Positions 29,137 to 41,486 of a stretch of DNA of 64,000 nt are shown piece after piece. The first letter of the stretch is position 1. Each line of letters opens with the position of its first letter. The translations under genes and the position numbers were made by a program. The stretch comes from Pseudomonas sp. PDM16 (GTDB lineage: Bacteria; Pseudomonadota; Gammaproteobacteria; Pseudomonadales; Pseudomonadaceae), in the NCBI RefSeq assembly GCF_014851865.1, contig NZ_JACVAM010000001.1, positions 248,001 to 312,000 on the forward strand. The letters run 5' to 3'. A model generated the notes under the pieces. It was not told the DNA's origin. It searched no databases and was given only the letters and a program-made list of their open reading frames with translations.

Positions 29137-29169
29137 GACAAGGCCGCCCACGGGCGGCCTTGTCGTTTT
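29137..29169 (+). terminator. Intrinsic terminator after pitA
   Basis: GACAAGGCCGCC and GGCGGCCTTGTC form a 12-bp perfect stem followed by GTTTT. It ends pitA before the CYTH-CHAD gene. Confidence 0.9.
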
Positions 29170-29193
29170 CCGAATCGCTCAGAGAGTCCCGAA

Positions 29194-30558
29194 ATGGCCA
29201 AAGAAACCGAGATCAAGCTGCGCGCCAGCCGCGAAACCCTCGCCGCCCTGCGCGACCACCCGCTGCTGAAGAAGCGCAACAAGTCCGGCTGGCAGACCCA
29301 TGAGCTATTCAACCAGTACTACGACACCGCCGAGCGCGACCTGGCCGGAGCCAAGGTCGCCCTGCGCCTGCGTCGTGATGGCGAGCAGTTCATCCAGACC
29401 CTGAAGAGCCGAGGCCAGAGCGTGGCCGGACTGTCCGAGCGCAACGAGTGGGACTGGCACCTGAAGAAGGCCAAGCTCGACCTCAAGCTGCTCAACGACG
29501 ACTGCTGGCCGGCCAGCCTGGCCGGGCTGGACAAGAAGAGCCTGCAACCGATTTTCACCACCGACTTCGTCCGCCAGAAGGCCGAGATCGCCTGGGGTCG
29601 CGGCAAGGCCAAGACGGTGATCGAGGCGGCCCTGGATCTGGGCAAGGTGGTGGCCGGCGAGGGCGAGGAAGAAATCTGCGAGCTGGAACTCGAACTGCGC
29701 GAAGGCGAACCGGCTGCCTTGCTGGAGCTGGCCTGCGAACTGGCCGCCGACCTGCCCCTGATGCCTTGCGACATCAGCAAGGCCGAGCGCGGCTATCGCC
29801 TGTTCGACTCCGGCAGCTACAGCCTGAGCCTACCGCTGCCTGAACTGAACGCCGAGATGACGCTGGACGACGCCTTCGCCGCCCTCGCCTGGCACCTGCT
29901 CGGCAGCAGCCAGCGCTTGGCGGAACAGTACCGCTGGAACGGTCACTGGAAGCTGCTGGAGCAGTGGCTGCAACAGCTGATCGATCTGCGTGCGCTGCTC
30001 GGCAGCCTCGGCCAGGCCGCGCCACGCGCCTCCAGTCGCGAGCTTCGTGAGGGCCTCGATGCACTGCTGGGAGATTGGCGTCCGCGTCTGGCCACCGGTC
30101 GCGACGACGAAGTGTTGCGCCACAACGCCCCAGCCATGTTCGCCGGCGAGCTCCTGGGCAATCGCTGGGGCCTGCTGTCCCTGCAGCTGTCGCGCTGGCT
30201 GCTGCAGCGGAGCTGGACGGTCGGCCGCAATTCCCGGGGCGAGCGCCAGGGCACGGCGCCGCTGGGTAACTGGCTGCCGACCCTGCTGGCCGAGGAGGCC
30301 GAAGGGCTGCGACTGAAGCACTACCAGCAGTTCCCCGAGGCACTGGCCGAGCAGCTGCCGCGCATCGAGCGCCTGCAGGCCTGGCTACGCCTTGCCCGCC
30401 AGGTATCGGAGCTGCCGGAGCTGGATCGTCTGTACGGCGAACTGAGCAAGCTGGAGACGCTTGCAACTCTGGGCAACGATGCCGAAGTGCTAGTCGCACG
30501 CCAGGCACAAGCCCATACTGTGGCGACGCTCAAACCCTGGAAGCTGCTGCTGAAATAA
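29194..30558 (+). CDS. CYTH-CHAD protein, likely inorganic triphosphatase (YgiF-like)
   Basis: Protein of 454 residues. The N-terminal CYTH domain (about 1-200) shows the ExExK signature as ETEIKLR, plus KVALRLRRDGEQFIQTLKSRG and EICELELELREGE, which line the triphosphate tunnel. The C-terminal CHAD domain (about 220-450) is helical with repeated histidines and arginines (for example YRWNGHWKLLEQWL and LRHNAPAMFAGELL); CHAD domains bind polyphosphate. E. coli YgiF has this architecture and hydrolyses tripolyphosphate. The neighbouring phosphate transporter suggests a phosphate or polyphosphate role, which is inference. Confidence 0.9.
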   Translation: MAKETEIKLRASRETLAALRDHPLLKKRNKSGWQTHELFNQYYDTAERDLAGAKVALRLRRDGEQFIQTLKSRGQSVAGLSERNEWDWHLKKAKLDLKLLNDDCWPASLAGLDKKSLQPIFTTDFVRQKAEIAWGRGKAKTVIEAALDLGKVVAGEGEEEICELELELREGEPAALLELACELAADLPLMPCDISKAERGYRLFDSGSYSLSLPLPELNAEMTLDDAFAALAWHLLGSSQRLAEQYRWNGHWKLLEQWLQQLIDLRALLGSLGQAAPRASSRELREGLDALLGDWRPRLATGRDDEVLRHNAPAMFAGELLGNRWGLLSLQLSRWLLQRSWTVGRNSRGERQGTAPLGNWLPTLLAEEAEGLRLKHYQQFPEALAEQLPRIERLQAWLRLARQVSELPELDRLYGELSKLETLATLGNDAEVLVARQAQAHTVATLKPWKLLLK

Positions 30559-30594
30559 GCTGCTCACCCCGTTATCCAGAACCAAGGGAGCTCC

Positions 30595-32379
30595 ATGTCC
30601 TCCTTCGCCTCGCCCGCACAGGATCGCTGGCTCGACCTCAACGACATCCTTCGTGAGCTGGTCGCCCAAGGCAAAGTGTCCCAGGAAATCGCCGAGCAAT
30701 GCATGGTGCTGCGCCGCGCCTCGTCCAACGCGCAGCTGCATCCCTTGGAATTCCTTGCCGCCCAGCAGATCGATGATCTGCAGCGGCCCGGCAAGAAGCA
30801 TGATCTGGAGGGCCTCACCGTATGGCTGGCCAACTTCGCGGGCCAGCCATACCTGCGCATAGACCCGCTGAAGATCGACGTGGCCGCCGTCACCCCGTTG
30901 ATGTCCTACGCGTTCGCCCAGCGCCACAAGATTCTCGCGGTGGCGGTGGACAGCGAGTCGGTAACCATCGCCAGCGCCCAACCTTTCGTGCATGGCTGGG
31001 AAAGCAACCTGACCCACGTGCTCAAACGCCCGATCAAGCGGGTCGTGGCCAACCCGGCAGACATCCAGCGCTTCACCACCGAATTCTATCGCCTGGCCCG
31101 CTCCGTCACCGGTGCCACCGCCGTGGATCAAAAGATCAGCGGCGTTGGCAACTTCGAGCAGTTGCTCAACCTGGGAGCCCAGGACCAGGAACCTGATGCC
31201 AACGATGCGCACATCGTCAACATCGTCGATTGGCTGTTCCAATACGCCTACCAGCAGCGCGCCAGCGACATTCACATCGAGCCTCGTCGCGAGGCCGGCA
31301 CGGTGCGCTTCCGCATCGACGGCGTGCTGCACAACGTCTACCAGTTCCCGCCACAGGTGACCATGGCCGCAGTCAGCCGCCTGAAGAGTCTGGGGCGGAT
31401 GAACGTGGCCGAGAAACGCAAACCCCAGGACGGTCGCATCAAGACCCGCACCCCCGACGGCGGCGAGGTGGAGCTACGTCTGTCGACTCTGCCCACCGCC
31501 TTCGGCGAGAAGATGGTGATGCGGATCTTCGATCCCGAGGTCCTGTTGAAGAGCTTCGACCAGCTCGGCTTCTCGCCCGAGGACCTGCGTCGCTGGGAAA
31601 GCATGACCTGCCAGCCCAACGGCATCATCCTGGTCACTGGCCCCACCGGCTCGGGAAAGACCACTACCCTGTACACCACGCTCAAGCAGTTGGCGACCGA
31701 AGAGGTGAACGTCTGCACCATCGAGGACCCGATCGAGATGATCGAGGGTGCCTTCAATCAGATGCAGGTGCAACACAACATCGATCTGACCTTCGCCAGC
31801 GGCGTGCGCGCCCTGATGCGCCAGGACCCGGACATCATCATGGTCGGCGAGATCCGCGATCTGGAGACCGCCGAGATGGCCATCCAGGCTGCCCTGACCG
31901 GGCACCTGGTGCTCTCAACCCTCCACACCAATGATGCCCCCAGCGCCATCAGCCGCCTGCTGGAGCTGGGCGTCCCGCACTACCTGCTCAAGGCTACGCT
32001 GCTCGGGGTCATGGCCCAGCGCCTCGTCCGCACCCTGTGCCCACACTGCAAGGCCCCGGCAGAGTTGAACGAGGAGGACTGGCAGAGCCTGACCAAGCCC
32101 TGGAGCGCACCGCTGCCGAACCAGGCGCAACGTGCCGTTGGCTGTCTGGAATGTCGCGAAACCGGCTACCGTGGCCGCGCAGGCGTCTACGAGATCATGC
32201 TGCTTAACGACAACATCAAGCCGCTGATCACTGCCGACACGGACCTGATCGCGTTGCGCAGGGCCGCGTTCAAGGATGGCATGCGCAGCCTGCGGCTCTC
32301 CGGGGCGCAGAAGATCGCCGCCGGGCAGACCACCATCGAGGAAGTACTGCGGGTCACCCCGCAGAGCGAACAGAAGTGA
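30595..32379 (+). CDS. Orphan PilB/GspE-type secretion ATPase
   Basis: Hexameric ATPase of the type II secretion / type IV pilus family, 594 residues. An N-terminal MshEN-like region (about 1-165) is followed by the catalytic core. Walker A is GPTGSGKTTT near residue 348, the Asp box is TIEDPIEM, Walker B is DPDIIMVGEIRD, and the His box is STLHTNDAPSAISRL. The zinc site is CPHC ... CLEC near 482-522. No pilin, secretin or platform gene is adjacent, so its machine is unknown. P. aeruginosa has an equivalent orphan at the same place as I recall. It is preceded by an AAGGGAG ribosome site. Confidence 0.88.
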   Translation: MSSFASPAQDRWLDLNDILRELVAQGKVSQEIAEQCMVLRRASSNAQLHPLEFLAAQQIDDLQRPGKKHDLEGLTVWLANFAGQPYLRIDPLKIDVAAVTPLMSYAFAQRHKILAVAVDSESVTIASAQPFVHGWESNLTHVLKRPIKRVVANPADIQRFTTEFYRLARSVTGATAVDQKISGVGNFEQLLNLGAQDQEPDANDAHIVNIVDWLFQYAYQQRASDIHIEPRREAGTVRFRIDGVLHNVYQFPPQVTMAAVSRLKSLGRMNVAEKRKPQDGRIKTRTPDGGEVELRLSTLPTAFGEKMVMRIFDPEVLLKSFDQLGFSPEDLRRWESMTCQPNGIILVTGPTGSGKTTTLYTTLKQLATEEVNVCTIEDPIEMIEGAFNQMQVQHNIDLTFASGVRALMRQDPDIIMVGEIRDLETAEMAIQAALTGHLVLSTLHTNDAPSAISRLLELGVPHYLLKATLLGVMAQRLVRTLCPHCKAPAELNEEDWQSLTKPWSAPLPNQAQRAVGCLECRETGYRGRAGVYEIMLLNDNIKPLITADTDLIALRRAAFKDGMRSLRLSGAQKIAAGQTTIEEVLRVTPQSEQK

Positions 32380-32436
32380 ATCCACGGGCGGACAGCAGAG
32401 TCCTTCCCGAGCAGACCAGCAGAAAAAGGAGTTCCT

Positions 32437-33360
32437 ATGGAAGTCGGCAGTGTGATCTTTCTCTTCGTCGGTCTGGCAGTGGCCGTCGTGTTCATGGGCT
32501 TCAAGGTGGTACCACAGGGCTATGAATGGACAGTGGAGCGATTCGGTCGCTATACCAATACCCTCAAGCCGGGCCTGAATATCATCGTACCGGTGATGGA
32601 TCGTATCGGCCGCAAGCTCAACGTCATGGAGAGCGTACTCGACATCCCTCCCCAGGAAGCCATCAGCGCCGACAACGCCATCGTCACCATCGATGCAGTG
32701 TGCTTTTTCCAGGTGATCAACGCGGCCCAGGCGGCCTACGAGGTCAACGATCTGGAACACGCCATCCGCAACCTGGTGATGACCAACATCCGCACGGTCC
32801 TGGGCTCGATGGAGCTGGACGCCATGCTCAGCCAGCGTGACGCGATCAACGAGCGCCTGCTGCGCACCGTCGACGAGGCGACAGCGCCCTGGGGCATCAA
32901 GGTCACCCGCATCGAGATCAAGGACATCAGTCCGCCCGCCGACCTGGTCGAGGCCATGGCCAGCCAGATGAAAGCCGAGCGCCTCAAACGCGCACAGATC
33001 CTCGAAGCCGAAGGCTCACGCTCCGCCGCCATCCTCACTGCCGAGGGCCACAAGCAGGCAGAAATTCTCAAGGCCGAGGGCCAGCGCCAGGCCGCCTTCC
33101 TCGAGGCCGAGGCCCGCGAGCGCGCCGCCCAGGCTGAAGCAGAAGCGACCCGCGTGGTATCCGACGCCATCGCCGGCGGTAACGTGCAGGCGGTCAACTA
33201 CTTCGTCGCGCAGAAGTATGTCGAGACCCTGGGCCAGCTGGCATCGGCCAACAACAGCAAGGTCATCCTCATGCCGCTGGAAGCCAGTCAGGTAATCGGC
33301 GCGGTCGGCGGCATCGGCGAGATCGTCCGCGCCACCTTCGACAAGGACGGCAAGAAGTGA
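32437..33360 (+). CDS. SPFH/stomatin-family membrane protein (QmcA-like)
   Basis: Membrane scaffold protein of 307 residues: one N-terminal transmembrane helix (about 5-24), an SPFH/band-7 domain ([23 protein letters not shown] to about 190), and an alanine/glutamate-rich coiled coil (about 185-250, with repeats such as [17 protein letters not shown]). Bacterial QmcA-type proteins form microdomains and are tied to membrane quality control. The downstream gene encodes its usual NfeD partner and overlaps it by four bases. A clear AAGGAG site precedes the ATG. Confidence 0.92.
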   Translation: MEVGSVIFLFVGLAVAVVFMGFKVVPQGYEWTVERFGRYTNTLKPGLNIIVPVMDRIGRKLNVMESVLDIPPQEAISADNAIVTIDAVCFFQVINAAQAAYEVNDLEHAIRNLVMTNIRTVLGSMELDAMLSQRDAINERLLRTVDEATAPWGIKVTRIEIKDISPPADLVEAMASQMKAERLKRAQILEAEGSRSAAILTAEGHKQAEILKAEGQRQAAFLEAEARERAAQAEAEATRVVSDAIAGGNVQAVNYFVAQKYVETLGQLASANNSKVILMPLEASQVIGAVGGIGEIVRATFDKDGKK

Positions 33361-33803
33361 TCGAGTACCTGCAGCACCTGTCGTTCTGGGACTGGCTGGC
33401 CTTCGGTACTGTCCTGCTGATCCTCGAGGTATTCGGTGCCGGTGGCTATCTACTGTGGATCGGCGTCGCAGCTGCCGCAGTAGGCATACTCACCTACCTG
33501 TTTCCGGAGCTGCCCTGGGCCTGGCAGTTCCTGGTGTTCGCTGTACTCTCAGTACTCACCGCCGTGCTCTGGTGGCAGCGCCAGCGTAGTGCTGCCAAGC
33601 CCTCGGATGCCCCCGGCCTGAACCGTCGCGGCAGCGAGTTCGTCGGTCGTACCTTCGTGCTACACGAGGCCATCGTAGGCGGGCGCGGCAAGATCAAGGC
33701 AGGCGATACCCTGTGGCTGGTTATCGGCACCGATCTACCGGCAGGAAGCTCGGTGCGGGTCGTAGGCCAGGAAGGTGTCCTGCTGAAGGTCGAAGCGCTC
33801 TGA
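33357..33803 (+). CDS. NfeD-family membrane protein
   Basis: Short NfeD protein of 148 residues with two or three membrane helices at about 14-75 ([24 protein letters not shown]) and a C-terminal OB-fold of about 60 residues ([24 protein letters not shown]). It is the partner of the upstream SPFH protein. The GTG start at 33357 overlaps the upstream TGA in a GTGA junction, and the frame has no better start. It probably acts in the inner membrane as a complex with the stomatin-like protein. Confidence 0.9.
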   Translation: MIEYLQHLSFWDWLAFGTVLLILEVFGAGGYLLWIGVAAAAVGILTYLFPELPWAWQFLVFAVLSVLTAVLWWQRQRSAAKPSDAPGLNRRGSEFVGRTFVLHEAIVGGRGKIKAGDTLWLVIGTDLPAGSSVRVVGQEGVLLKVEAL

Positions 33804-33860
33804 GTTTTTGCATGCGCCGTGCGAACGACTAAGGTGCACACAGGGCGAGGGGCGCGAAGC

Positions 33861-34922
33861 ATGCAAGAAAGGCATACACGACCACGGGGTGGCGGCAGCC
33901 AGACCGGGCTGGAGGACGGTGATCGGCGTTCGCTGATGAGCCTGATCTTCAACGCCACCGGGCTGACCATCGGCGCCTTCTCGCTACTGCAGTTCAGTTC
34001 GGGGAACACCCTGTTCGCCAGCCTAGAGGTGCTCGCCTGCATCGCCCTGCTTGCGGCGGGACGGAGCGTCCATCGCTCACGGCATCTGGAACTGTGGATC
34101 TATCTGTACCTGCTACCGACCTTCGCCTTCATCCTCTATATCGGCCTGATGCCAAAGGCTTCCGCGGCAGCCTTCGTCTGGGTCTACCTGATTCCGGTCC
34201 TGTCCTACCTGATGCTCGGCAAGCGTCGTGGTGTACGCCTGGCGCTGCCGTTCATGCTGCTGGCATTGACACTCCACTACCTCAGGCACCCCCTTCCTTC
34301 CACCGCCCTGGAGTGGATCGACGCCGGCAACGCCATCCTCTGCGGTGCGCTGATCGTGGTTTTCGTCCATCTCTACGAAACCCGCCGGGCAGCCGCCTTC
34401 GCCGAACTCCAGCGCCAGGCGCAAACCGACCCACTGACCGGCACCGACAGCCGCGGCCATTTCAAGCAGGAACTGAGGCGCGCGCTGAAAGAGGCGGGCC
34501 GTAGCCAGAGCCCGGTCGTGATAGCGCTGATGGATATCGACCATTTCAAGAGCGTCAACGACCGCCACGGCCACGATGCCGGTGACCACGCCCTGCGCCA
34601 CGTCTGCGATCTGCTGTACCAACGCCTGCGCACCACCGACAACCTCGGCCGGCTAGGTGGCGAGGAATTCGGCCTACTATTGCGCAACACCGATGCAGCC
34701 AGCGCCATGCCGCTGCTGGAGTCGCTACGCGAGCTGATCTGCATCCAACCGCTGGACTACGCCGGACAGACCATCGAGCTGTCTGCAACTTTCGGTCTCG
34801 CCGAATGGCCCCGCGATGGCCAGACTCCGGACGAGCTGTATCGCTGCGCCGATCGACGTCTGTACCAGGGCAAGCAGGACGGCCGTAATCGCGTGATTGG
34901 CGAGTCCCTGGCAGAAGCCTGA
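33861..34922 (+). CDS. Membrane diguanylate cyclase
   Basis: Protein of 353 residues with about six N-terminal membrane helices (about 25-180) and a C-terminal GGDEF domain. The active site is GGEEF at 266-270, in GRLGGEEFGLLL; the metal-binding MDIDHFKSVND and HGHDAGD are intact. The allosteric RxxD position before the active site reads RTTD, so product inhibition is possible. I prefer the ATG at 33861 to an in-frame GTG 14 codons earlier, since the extra residues are outside the membrane domain and rich in Arg and Thr. It is one of three GGDEF proteins in the window. Confidence 0.9.
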   Translation: MQERHTRPRGGGSQTGLEDGDRRSLMSLIFNATGLTIGAFSLLQFSSGNTLFASLEVLACIALLAAGRSVHRSRHLELWIYLYLLPTFAFILYIGLMPKASAAAFVWVYLIPVLSYLMLGKRRGVRLALPFMLLALTLHYLRHPLPSTALEWIDAGNAILCGALIVVFVHLYETRRAAAFAELQRQAQTDPLTGTDSRGHFKQELRRALKEAGRSQSPVVIALMDIDHFKSVNDRHGHDAGDHALRHVCDLLYQRLRTTDNLGRLGGEEFGLLLRNTDAASAMPLLESLRELICIQPLDYAGQTIELSATFGLAEWPRDGQTPDELYRCADRRLYQGKQDGRNRVIGESLAEA

Positions 34923-34998
34923 CGTACGAAGGGTGGAACTCCCCAGTCACCGGTAGGCTCAGAACTCTCAGATACAGTCGCCAATGGAGTCACCCGCC

Positions 34999-35325
34999 AT
35001 GCGTATTCGCCCGTATGTCGCCACCCTCGCGTTGATCGCCATGCCTATCGCCCCCGCCATGGCGGACGCAGGTTTCTGGCGTGACGTTCTCTCCTCCGGT
35101 GCCACCACCGCCTCGACCTACCTGACATTCAAGGACAACAAGCAGGTCATGGCGGCCCGTGACGATGCCAGCGCGTTCATCGCCAGTGGCGGGCAGATTC
35201 GTGGCGCCCATCTCGAAGCCGCTATGCAGCGGGTTCGGGCCGACCATCCCCAGCTGCAAGCCAGCGATGAAGAGCTGGCCCAGGCCCTGCTGATCCAGCC
35301 GACGAGTTTGCAGACCCCGCGCTGA
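34999..35325 (+). CDS. DUF2388 exported protein
   Basis: Exported protein of 108 residues with a signal peptide (RIRPYVATLALIAMPIAPAMA, cleavage likely after AMA) and a mature part beginning DAGFWRDVLSSGATTASTYLTF. That segment is the hallmark of the DUF2388 family, common in Pseudomonas and of unknown function. The remaining conserved block is AARDDASAFIASGGQIRGAHLEAA. An alternative ATG five codons upstream (34984) is possible, but the signal peptide begins more naturally at 34999. Confidence 0.82.
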   Translation: MRIRPYVATLALIAMPIAPAMADAGFWRDVLSSGATTASTYLTFKDNKQVMAARDDASAFIASGGQIRGAHLEAAMQRVRADHPQLQASDEELAQALLIQPTSLQTPR

Positions 35326-35373
35326 TGCATAGCGCGGCTAGACTCCAGCCAATGCACCGGCTGGAGAACAGGG

Positions 35374-36639
35374 ATGGTGAAATCATTGCTGCTGGTACTG
35401 CTGACAGGGCTGCTCGGCGGCTGCCAGCTATTGGAGCTGGACCGCCAGATGGATCTGGCGCGGCAGACTCAGGTGCTGATTCCCGGCAACCTGCAGGTCG
35501 ATGCCAAGCAGCCTGCGCTGGTCGCCCTGCTGGCCGACGACCATGTTCGTGCCTACCGCAGCGTTCAACCCGGCGGACTGTTCTATTTCAGCATGGCCGC
35601 CGGCGACTACCAGCTCCTGGCCTTCGAGGACCTCAACGGCAACCTGCGCCTCGACCCCGGCGAGCCCTACCAGCAGCTGGCTGATCCCCGCACCGCGCCG
35701 TTCCAGGTTCAACCGAGCCCAGAACAACGCCTCGCCCTGGGCCAGCTCAACACCTTGCGCCCCTCGACCATGACCAGCACGACGCCACCCGATCTGGACC
35801 TGAGCCTCGAACGCCTTTATCGCGACCTGCCGCGCGCGCGCCACAACTACCTGCGGGTGACCGATTTCGACGACCCCCGCTTCTCCGCCGCCCGCGTCGC
35901 CCAAGGCGCCTGGCAGCCTTTGGATTTTCTCAGTGAGGTGGGCTACGGCTTGTACCTGCTGGAACCCTGGGACGAGGACAAGGAGCCCATCGTACTGGTC
36001 CACGGCATCAACAGCTCGCCGACTGTATGGCGTGAGCTGACCGCCGGCATCGACCACGAACGCTTCCAGTTGCTGCTGTTCCACTACCCCAGCGGGCTGC
36101 CGCTGAACAACAGCGCCTACCTGCTCAGCGAGGCACTGCGCGATGTGCAGCTGCGCCTCAAGCCCGAGCGCCTGCACCTGTTCGCCCATAGCATGGGCGG
36201 CCTGGTCGCCAGGCGTACCGTGCAGCTACTGGCGCCAGGCGGTGCTGATGAGCGCCTATGCCTGTTCCTGACCCTGGCCACGCCCTGGGACGGCCACCCC
36301 TCGGCCGCCACCGGCGTGTCGCGGGTGCCGGTGGATGTGCCGGTATGGCGCGACATGTCGCCCGGCAGCAACTACCTGCAGGCGCTGTTCGCCGCGCCCC
36401 TGTCGGCGCATATCCGCCAGTGGCAACTGGTCAGCTACGCCGGCAACAGCCGCATGCTCGCCGAACCCAACGACGGCACCGTGCCGCTAGCCAGCGAACT
36501 GCTGCCGGCCGCCCAGGACGAGGCCGAGCGCCTGTACCTGCTGGAGGAGAACCACACCAGCATCCTCGCCAGCACGCGCAGCCAACTGCTGCTGCGGCGG
36601 GCACTGGATTCACTGCCGAAGCAAGGTTGCCGGCCCTGA
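35374..36639 (+). CDS. Lipoprotein alpha/beta hydrolase
   Basis: Predicted lipoprotein of 421 residues. The N-terminus has a lipobox, LLGGC, with the lipidated Cys at residue 17. Residues 25-150 form a beta-rich domain that includes EDLNGNLRLDPGEPY, which resembles a calcium-binding loop. An alpha/beta hydrolase follows: oxyanion motif VLVHGINSSPTVW near residue 208, nucleophile elbow FAHSMGGLVARR near 270, Asp in EPNDGTVPLAS and His in LEENHTSIL. It looks like a PGAP1-type lipase/esterase at the cell envelope; the substrate is unknown. Confidence 0.88.
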   Translation: MVKSLLLVLLTGLLGGCQLLELDRQMDLARQTQVLIPGNLQVDAKQPALVALLADDHVRAYRSVQPGGLFYFSMAAGDYQLLAFEDLNGNLRLDPGEPYQQLADPRTAPFQVQPSPEQRLALGQLNTLRPSTMTSTTPPDLDLSLERLYRDLPRARHNYLRVTDFDDPRFSAARVAQGAWQPLDFLSEVGYGLYLLEPWDEDKEPIVLVHGINSSPTVWRELTAGIDHERFQLLLFHYPSGLPLNNSAYLLSEALRDVQLRLKPERLHLFAHSMGGLVARRTVQLLAPGGADERLCLFLTLATPWDGHPSAATGVSRVPVDVPVWRDMSPGSNYLQALFAAPLSAHIRQWQLVSYAGNSRMLAEPNDGTVPLASELLPAAQDEAERLYLLEENHTSILASTRSQLLLRRALDSLPKQGCRP

Positions 36640-36657
36640 GGTAGCCCGCCCCAGAAA

Positions 36658-36686
36658 CAACAAGGCCGCCCGAGGGCGGCCTTGTC
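36658..36686. terminator. Bidirectional terminator between lipoprotein hydrolase and gcvP
   Basis: ACAAGGCCGCC and GGCGGCCTTGT around a short CGAG loop, between two convergent genes. The T-run is weak on the plus strand. Confidence 0.8.
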
Positions 36687-36701
36687 ACGACAACGCGCGG
36701 A

Positions 36702-39575
<2,874 letters not shown>

Positions 39576-39679
39576 GACGGGGCTCTCGAAAAATGACAGA
39601 GCCTCGACGGATCGAGGCTCGACAGCGGAAATCGTGATTCTGGACGGCAGGCCGCGTGCTAGACGCGCCCACTCATCTT

Positions 39680-39821
39680 AGAACCTGTTTACGATCTTGC
39701 GAGCTAGAGAAAAACAAAGCGAAAGTGGCTGAGGAAGCGGAGTTTACACAACGTAAATGAGCATTCCGAAGCCGCTTTCAACGCAGTTTTTCCGACGCGC
39801 AGCAGATCGTAAATAGGTTCT
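39680..39821 (-). repeat. TIR repeat element, copy 1 (gcvH-gcvP gap)
   Basis: 142-bp element bounded by 18-bp inverted repeats: AGAACCTGTTTACGATCT at 39680-39697 and its complement with one mismatch at 39804-39821. Inside is a small stem-loop TTTAC-ACAAC-GTAAA at 39743-39757, framed by GAAGCGG (39734-39740) and CCGCTTTC (39772-39779). Read on the minus strand, its first base is the A of the gcvH TGA stop. It matches copies at 49493 and 61942. Confidence 0.88.
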
Positions 39822-40210
39822 CAGGCATCGGCGGAGCAGACGGCTTCGTAGCCGGCAGCGTCGAGCAGCTCTTCCAGCTCGGCCGGATTGCTCGGCTGCA
39901 GCTTGAAGAACCAGGCCTCGTAGGGCTCGCCGTTGACCTGCTCGGGAGCGTCGGCCAGGGCCTCGTTGACGGCGAGGACTTCACCGGCGATCGGCGCGTA
40001 GATGTCGGAGGCGGCCTTCACCGACTCGACTACACCGGCTTCCTGGCCGTTGGCCAGCTGCTTGCCGACTTCCGGCAGCTCGACATAGACCACATCACCC
40101 AGCGCTTCCTGAGCATGATCGGTGATGCCGACGGTGACCGAGCCATCGGCCTCCAGGCGGATCCACTCATGGCTGGCGACGTAACGCAGATCGGCGGGGA
40201 TATTGCTCAT
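39821..40210 (-). CDS. gcvH: Glycine cleavage system H protein
   Basis: Lipoyl carrier of the glycine cleavage system, 129 residues. The lipoylated lysine is Lys65 in [18 protein letters not shown]. The N-terminus begins [16 protein letters not shown], a standard H-protein start. The gene lies between gcvT upstream and gcvP downstream. Its stop codon ends on the first base of a repeat element. Confidence 0.96.
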   Translation of the reverse strand: MSNIPADLRYVASHEWIRLEADGSVTVGITDHAQEALGDVVYVELPEVGKQLANGQEAGVVESVKAASDIYAPIAGEVLAVNEALADAPEQVNGEPYEAWFFKLQPSNPAELEELLDAAGYEAVCSADA

Positions 40211-40294
40211 TGTTGTAATCCTCGGAATCGGTAGGCGGAACGTCCGCCCGGAAAATTTAGCAGCTGGCGCGGGGCCTGCCCCGCACTGTTCGAA

Positions 40295-41377
40295 TCAGAT
40301 CACGGCCTTGCCATTGCGAACGAAGTTCGCTTGCACGACCCGTACCGGATACCACTTGCCACGAATCTCCACCTCGGCACGGTCGCCGGTAGCGGCCGGT
40401 ACCCGGGCCAGGGCGATGGACTTGTTCAGCGTCGGCGAGAAGCTGCCGCTGGTGATCTCCCCCTCGCCAACGCCTTCCACCCGCACCACCTGGTGAGCAC
40501 GCAGCACACCGCGCTCCTCCAGTACCAGGCCGACCAGCTTGAGCTGGTCGCCGGCGGCGCGCTGGCTTTCCAGGGCGCTGCGGCCAATGAACTGGCGCTC
40601 GGTCGGTTCCCAGGCGATGGTCCAGGCCATGTTCGCGGCCAGTGGGGAAACCTCTTCGTCCATGTCCTGGCCGTACAGGTTCATGCCGGCCTCCAGGCGC
40701 AGGGTGTCACGGGCGCCCAGGCCGATCGGAGCGATGCCGGCACCGACCAGCTCGCTGAGAAAGCCCGGAGCCTCGGCCGCAGGCAGCATGATTTCCAGGC
40801 CGTCCTCACCCGTGTAACCGGTACGGGCGATGAACCAGTCGCCTTCCGGCAGGCCCTGGAACACCTTGAGCTCCTGAATCAGAGCAGCGCGGGCCGTGCT
40901 CACCAGTTCGGCAGTCTTGGCACGGGCATGAGGCCCCTGGATGGCCAGCATGGCCAACTCGGCACGCTCGGTAAGAGTGACATCGAAACCAGCGGTACGA
41001 GAACGCATCCAGGCCAGGTCCTTGTCGCGGGTGGCGGCGTTGACCACCATGCGATACCCCCAATCGGTGAGATAGACGATCAGATCGTCGATCACCCCGC
41101 CACGCTCGTTGAGCATGCCACTGTAGAGGGCCTTGCCCGGGGTCTTCAGGCGCTCGACATCGTTGGCCAGCAGATGCTGCAGCCAGGCCTTGGCCTGGGC
41201 GCCGGTGATGTCGACCACGGTCATGTGGGAGACGTCGAACACGCCGCAGTCGCGGCGCACCTGATGGTGCTCCTCGACCTGGGAACCGTAGTGCAGCGGC
41301 ATGTCCCAGCCACCGAAATCGACCATCTTGGCGCCGAGCGCCAGATGCTGTTCATACAGGGGTGTACGCTGTCCCAT
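40295..41377 (-). CDS. gcvT: Glycine cleavage system T protein (aminomethyltransferase)
   Basis: Transfers the aminomethyl carbon from the H protein to tetrahydrofolate, releasing ammonia; 360 residues. Family features are [47 protein letters not shown] near residue 190, [20 protein letters not shown] with the folate-site Asp, and [12 protein letters not shown] in the C-terminal barrel. It is first in the gcvT-gcvH-gcvP operon. I see no glycine riboswitch ahead of it. Confidence 0.96.
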   Translation of the reverse strand: MGQRTPLYEQHLALGAKMVDFGGWDMPLHYGSQVEEHHQVRRDCGVFDVSHMTVVDITGAQAKAWLQHLLANDVERLKTPGKALYSGMLNERGGVIDDLIVYLTDWGYRMVVNAATRDKDLAWMRSRTAGFDVTLTERAELAMLAIQGPHARAKTAELVSTARAALIQELKVFQGLPEGDWFIARTGYTGEDGLEIMLPAAEAPGFLSELVGAGIAPIGLGARDTLRLEAGMNLYGQDMDEEVSPLAANMAWTIAWEPTERQFIGRSALESQRAAGDQLKLVGLVLEERGVLRAHQVVRVEGVGEGEITSGSFSPTLNKSIALARVPAATGDRAEVEIRGKWYPVRVVQANFVRNGKAVI

Positions 41378-41447
41378 GGATAACTCCTTGATGCGGGCCC
41401 TGCCCTGGTGGGTACGGGCTCATGGACGGCTGCGTCAGCAGGCGCGC

Positions 41448-41476
41448 ATTGTAGCCCCGTGCAAAGAAACTGGACA
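41448..41476 (-). promoter_or_regulatory. Possible promoter for gcvT
   Basis: On the minus strand a TACAAT -10 (41453-41448) lies 17 bases after TGTCCA (41476-41471), about 70 bases before gcvT. The -35 is poor, so an activator would be expected if this promoter is real. Confidence 0.4.
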
Positions 41477-41486
41477 CTCCGTGTGG

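Noticed and set aside
41378..41486. Glycine riboswitch before gcvT
   Set aside because: I looked for the conserved glycine aptamer core in the 109-base leader and found no matching pattern.
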